The translations under genes were made by a program, and so were the position numbers. A DNA stretch of 64,000 nt from Arcicella aquatica (GTDB lineage Bacteria; Bacteroidota; Bacteroidia; Cytophagales; Spirosomataceae): the NCBI RefSeq assembly GCF_034928825.1, contig NZ_JAYFUL010000010.1:1-64000 (forward strand). The letters run 5' to 3'. Shown one piece after another: positions 62,302 through 64,000 of the stretch. The notes under the pieces were generated by a model. The model was not told the DNA's origin. It was given only the letters and a program-made list of their open reading frames with translations, and searched no databases. Within the stretch, counting starts at the first letter, position 1. Every line of letters begins with the position of its first letter.

Positions 62302-64000
62302 TTATAGATTCAAATTTAAACCTATTGAGAATGAACGCAATACAGGGTATACATCATAAGAACCTGAATACTGCTTATAAGTATAAGGATTGTATAGGTT
62401 CAATGGGTTTGTTGATGTTAAGTATATTCTTGCACCGTTAACATTCAACTTTCTAAGTAAGTTAGCTGGCAATTCGTATGATACATTCAACGTTCTGATT
62501 GACATTTGGAATGAGCTAACAAACCAGAAATCTGAATCTAAGTTATTTTGACCTCTATAGTTTGGTGCAGGATACTTAGCATTTGGATTCTCTGGAGTCC
62601 AATGGTCTGTTAAAATTGATGGTAAATTAGTAATTGCATTCACCTGCGCTGAAGTTCCCCATCCTCTTGCACCTGATTCAAGAATATCTTGTCCACCAAA
62701 CGAGCCCCCCATTGCTAACGAGAACGAAAGACGTTTATAACTCGTTGTAAAATTCATCCCAAAACCATAGTGATTATCTTTTTTATTCGTTAAGTATTGT
62801 CTGTCATTATCGTCAATTTTTCCATCTGGTTCAGCATAAGAGTACGAACCGTCTGGATTAGCTGTTGTACTTTTCGCACCACGAATATCTTGATAATACA
62901 ACATACCCACTGCTGGCTTTGTACCATAAATAGTATAATTAGGGTATTTAGCTAAAAGTGCATCTAAATCTGCTTGAGTTCTTATCATTCCTGCACTACG
63001 AAGGCCAAGGAAGCCCATGTCTGTAGATTTTCCTGTTGGGTCTAGGTATGTACCAGTAAGCCCTTTGTCATAATCCACTTTAATTTGCTTATTATCACTC
63101 CATGAGAAGAAGCCTCTTACCTTATATGACCAGTCTTTGTTGATTTTACTAGCCCACCCTAATGAAATTTCTGTACCGAAACCATCAATGGTTGCAAAGT
63201 TTTCAGAAGGAAGAGCAGCTCCAACCGTTAAAGGAACAGACGACGCTAGCGTAACTAGCATATTGTAACGATGATCATAAAATGCATCTAATCCAAACGA
63301 AAGTCTATTATTCAAGAAATTAGCATCAATACCAGCATTCAATTTAGTATCACTATCCCATTGCACATCTGGATTAGGAATAGCATTTTTCAAACGGAAG
63401 ATACCAGCACGGTCAAGGTTTCCACCAAATACAGGGCCGTTACCTGTTTGGATGAGGTTATAACTTTTTAACCAGTTATAAGCTCTGGTATTGTCCATAC
63501 CAGTAAGACCTCCTGATAAACGTAATTTTAAGAAATCGACAAAGCGTACATTGTTTTTAAAGAATGGTTCTTCCGAAATAACCCAACCTACTGAAAGAGA
63601 AGGGAAAGTACCCCAACGATTTTCAGGAGCAAAGTTGGTAGAAGCATCTCTACGAATTGCAAATTCAGCTAAATACTTACCTGCGTATGTGTAATTAACA
63701 CGACCAGCAAATGATAATCTTCCAGATTCAGATTCAGATTCAGCAATTGTTCCTACACCCGCACCTGAGGCTGTTCCTCCTAAAGCATATCCAGCGTTGT
63801 CTTGTGCACCATCCACTAAGTTATCCAAGTACGAAGTGATACCATCTGAATACGTTTCTGATTGTTCAAATAATGCTATTGCAGAAATAGTGTGTTTACC
63901 AAATGTACGGTCGTAGTTTAAATAACCATTCAACTGATATACATCAGAATAGTTTGGTGCGAAATAAATACGGTTACTATTGCTAATTGATGTAGTACTT
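62302..64000 (-). CDS. susC: SusC/RagA-family TonB-linked outer-membrane transporter, C-terminal part
   Basis: The frame is open to the window end, so the N-terminus (signal, regulatory Ig domain and plug) lies outside. The visible 565 residues are barrel strands: KYLAEFAIRRDASTNFAPENRWGTFPSLSVGWVISEEPFF, LRLSGGLTGMDNTRAYNW, NLDRAGIFRLKNAIPNPDVQWDSDTKLNAGIDANFLNNRLSFGLDAFY and the terminal VYPVLRSFSIGLNLNL. These are standard SusC C-terminal motifs. It transports the oligosaccharide held by SusD across the outer membrane using TonB energy. The TTG-initiated frame beginning at 63933 is only an internal piece, because coding continues upstream without a stop. Confidence 0.95.
   Translation of the reverse strand, partial: STTSISNSNRIYFAPNYSDVYQLNGYLNYDRTFGKHTISAIALFEQSETYSDGITSYLDNLVDGAQDNAGYALGGTASGAGVGTIAESESESGRLSFAGRVNYTYAGKYLAEFAIRRDASTNFAPENRWGTFPSLSVGWVISEEPFFKNNVRFVDFLKLRLSGGLTGMDNTRAYNWLKSYNLIQTGNGPVFGGNLDRAGIFRLKNAIPNPDVQWDSDTKLNAGIDANFLNNRLSFGLDAFYDHRYNMLVTLASSVPLTVGAALPSENFATIDGFGTEISLGWASKINKDWSYKVRGFFSWSDNKQIKVDYDKGLTGTYLDPTGKSTDMGFLGLRSAGMIRTQADLDALLAKYPNYTIYGTKPAVGMLYYQDIRGAKSTTANPDGSYSYAEPDGKIDDNDRQYLTNKKDNHYGFGMNFTTSYKRLSFSLAMGGSFGGQDILESGARGWGTSAQVNAITNLPSILTDHWTPENPNAKYPAPNYRGQNNLDSDFWFVSSFQMSIRTLNVSYELPANLLRKLNVNGARIYLTSTNPLNLYNPYTYKQYSGSYDVYPVLRSFSIGLNLNL

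Overview
The window looks like chromosomal DNA of a Bacteroidota bacterium, probably of the order Cytophagales. The DNA is AT-rich, there is a SusC/SusD pair, several start regions carry TAnnTTTG-type -7 promoter elements and weak Shine-Dalgarno sequences, and secreted carbohydrate enzymes are densely packed. A DUF1501/cytochrome-type DUF1549-DUF1553 pair is also present. Genus cannot be fixed from the sequence alone.

The layout has four parts. (1) 232-8433 is a minus-strand block: a haem-motif DUF1549/DUF1553 protein, a Tat-type DUF1501 protein, an NHL beta-propeller protein and a DUF5703 glycosidase. An AraC-family regulator (8568) is transcribed divergently. (2) 9450-16746 is an iron/siderophore region: a PepSY-domain membrane protein with two small membrane proteins on minus; a TonB receptor, a DUF4374 lipoprotein and a small membrane protein on plus; and a Fur-family regulator. 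Between the last two lies a candidate short transcript, with a promoter, 7-1-7 inverted operators, a 17-codon ORF and a strong terminator. (3) 16813-46074 and (4) 46184-64000 are all on minus and form a large plant-polysaccharide utilization region. It encodes SusC (partial), SusD, a PL1 pectate lyase, a beta-helix/DUF6298 fusion, a GH140-type apiosidase-like enzyme, a GH43-like enzyme, two sialidase-like propellers, an SGNH esterase, two GH2 enzymes, two GH78 rhamnosidases, an esterase with an STN-like domain, a beta-helix/L-rhamnose-mutarotase fusion, a GH95, a GH67N-like enzyme, an (alpha/alpha)6 glycosidase, an oxidoreductase, an isomerase, two sodium:solute symporters and a DapA/NanA-type aldolase.

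The combination of PL1, GH78, GH95, GH140, GH2 and sialidase-like enzymes fits pectin breakdown, most likely rhamnogalacturonan II or a related rhamnose- and apiose-containing side chain. This is inferred from family content. SusC/SusD would bind and import oligosaccharides, periplasmic enzymes would trim them, and the symporters would carry released sugars or acids inward. An AAA/DUF4143 ATPase gene interrupts the block and seems unrelated to it.

Non-coding structure is rich. A 284-bp nested palindrome element lies at 26023-26306. A dispersed repeat family occurs twice (27926-28042 and 58210-58309), with compensatory changes in two stems. The second copy sits inside a 270-bp element bounded by perfect 22-bp inverted repeats. 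I saw no rRNA, tRNA, CRISPR array or transposase gene.
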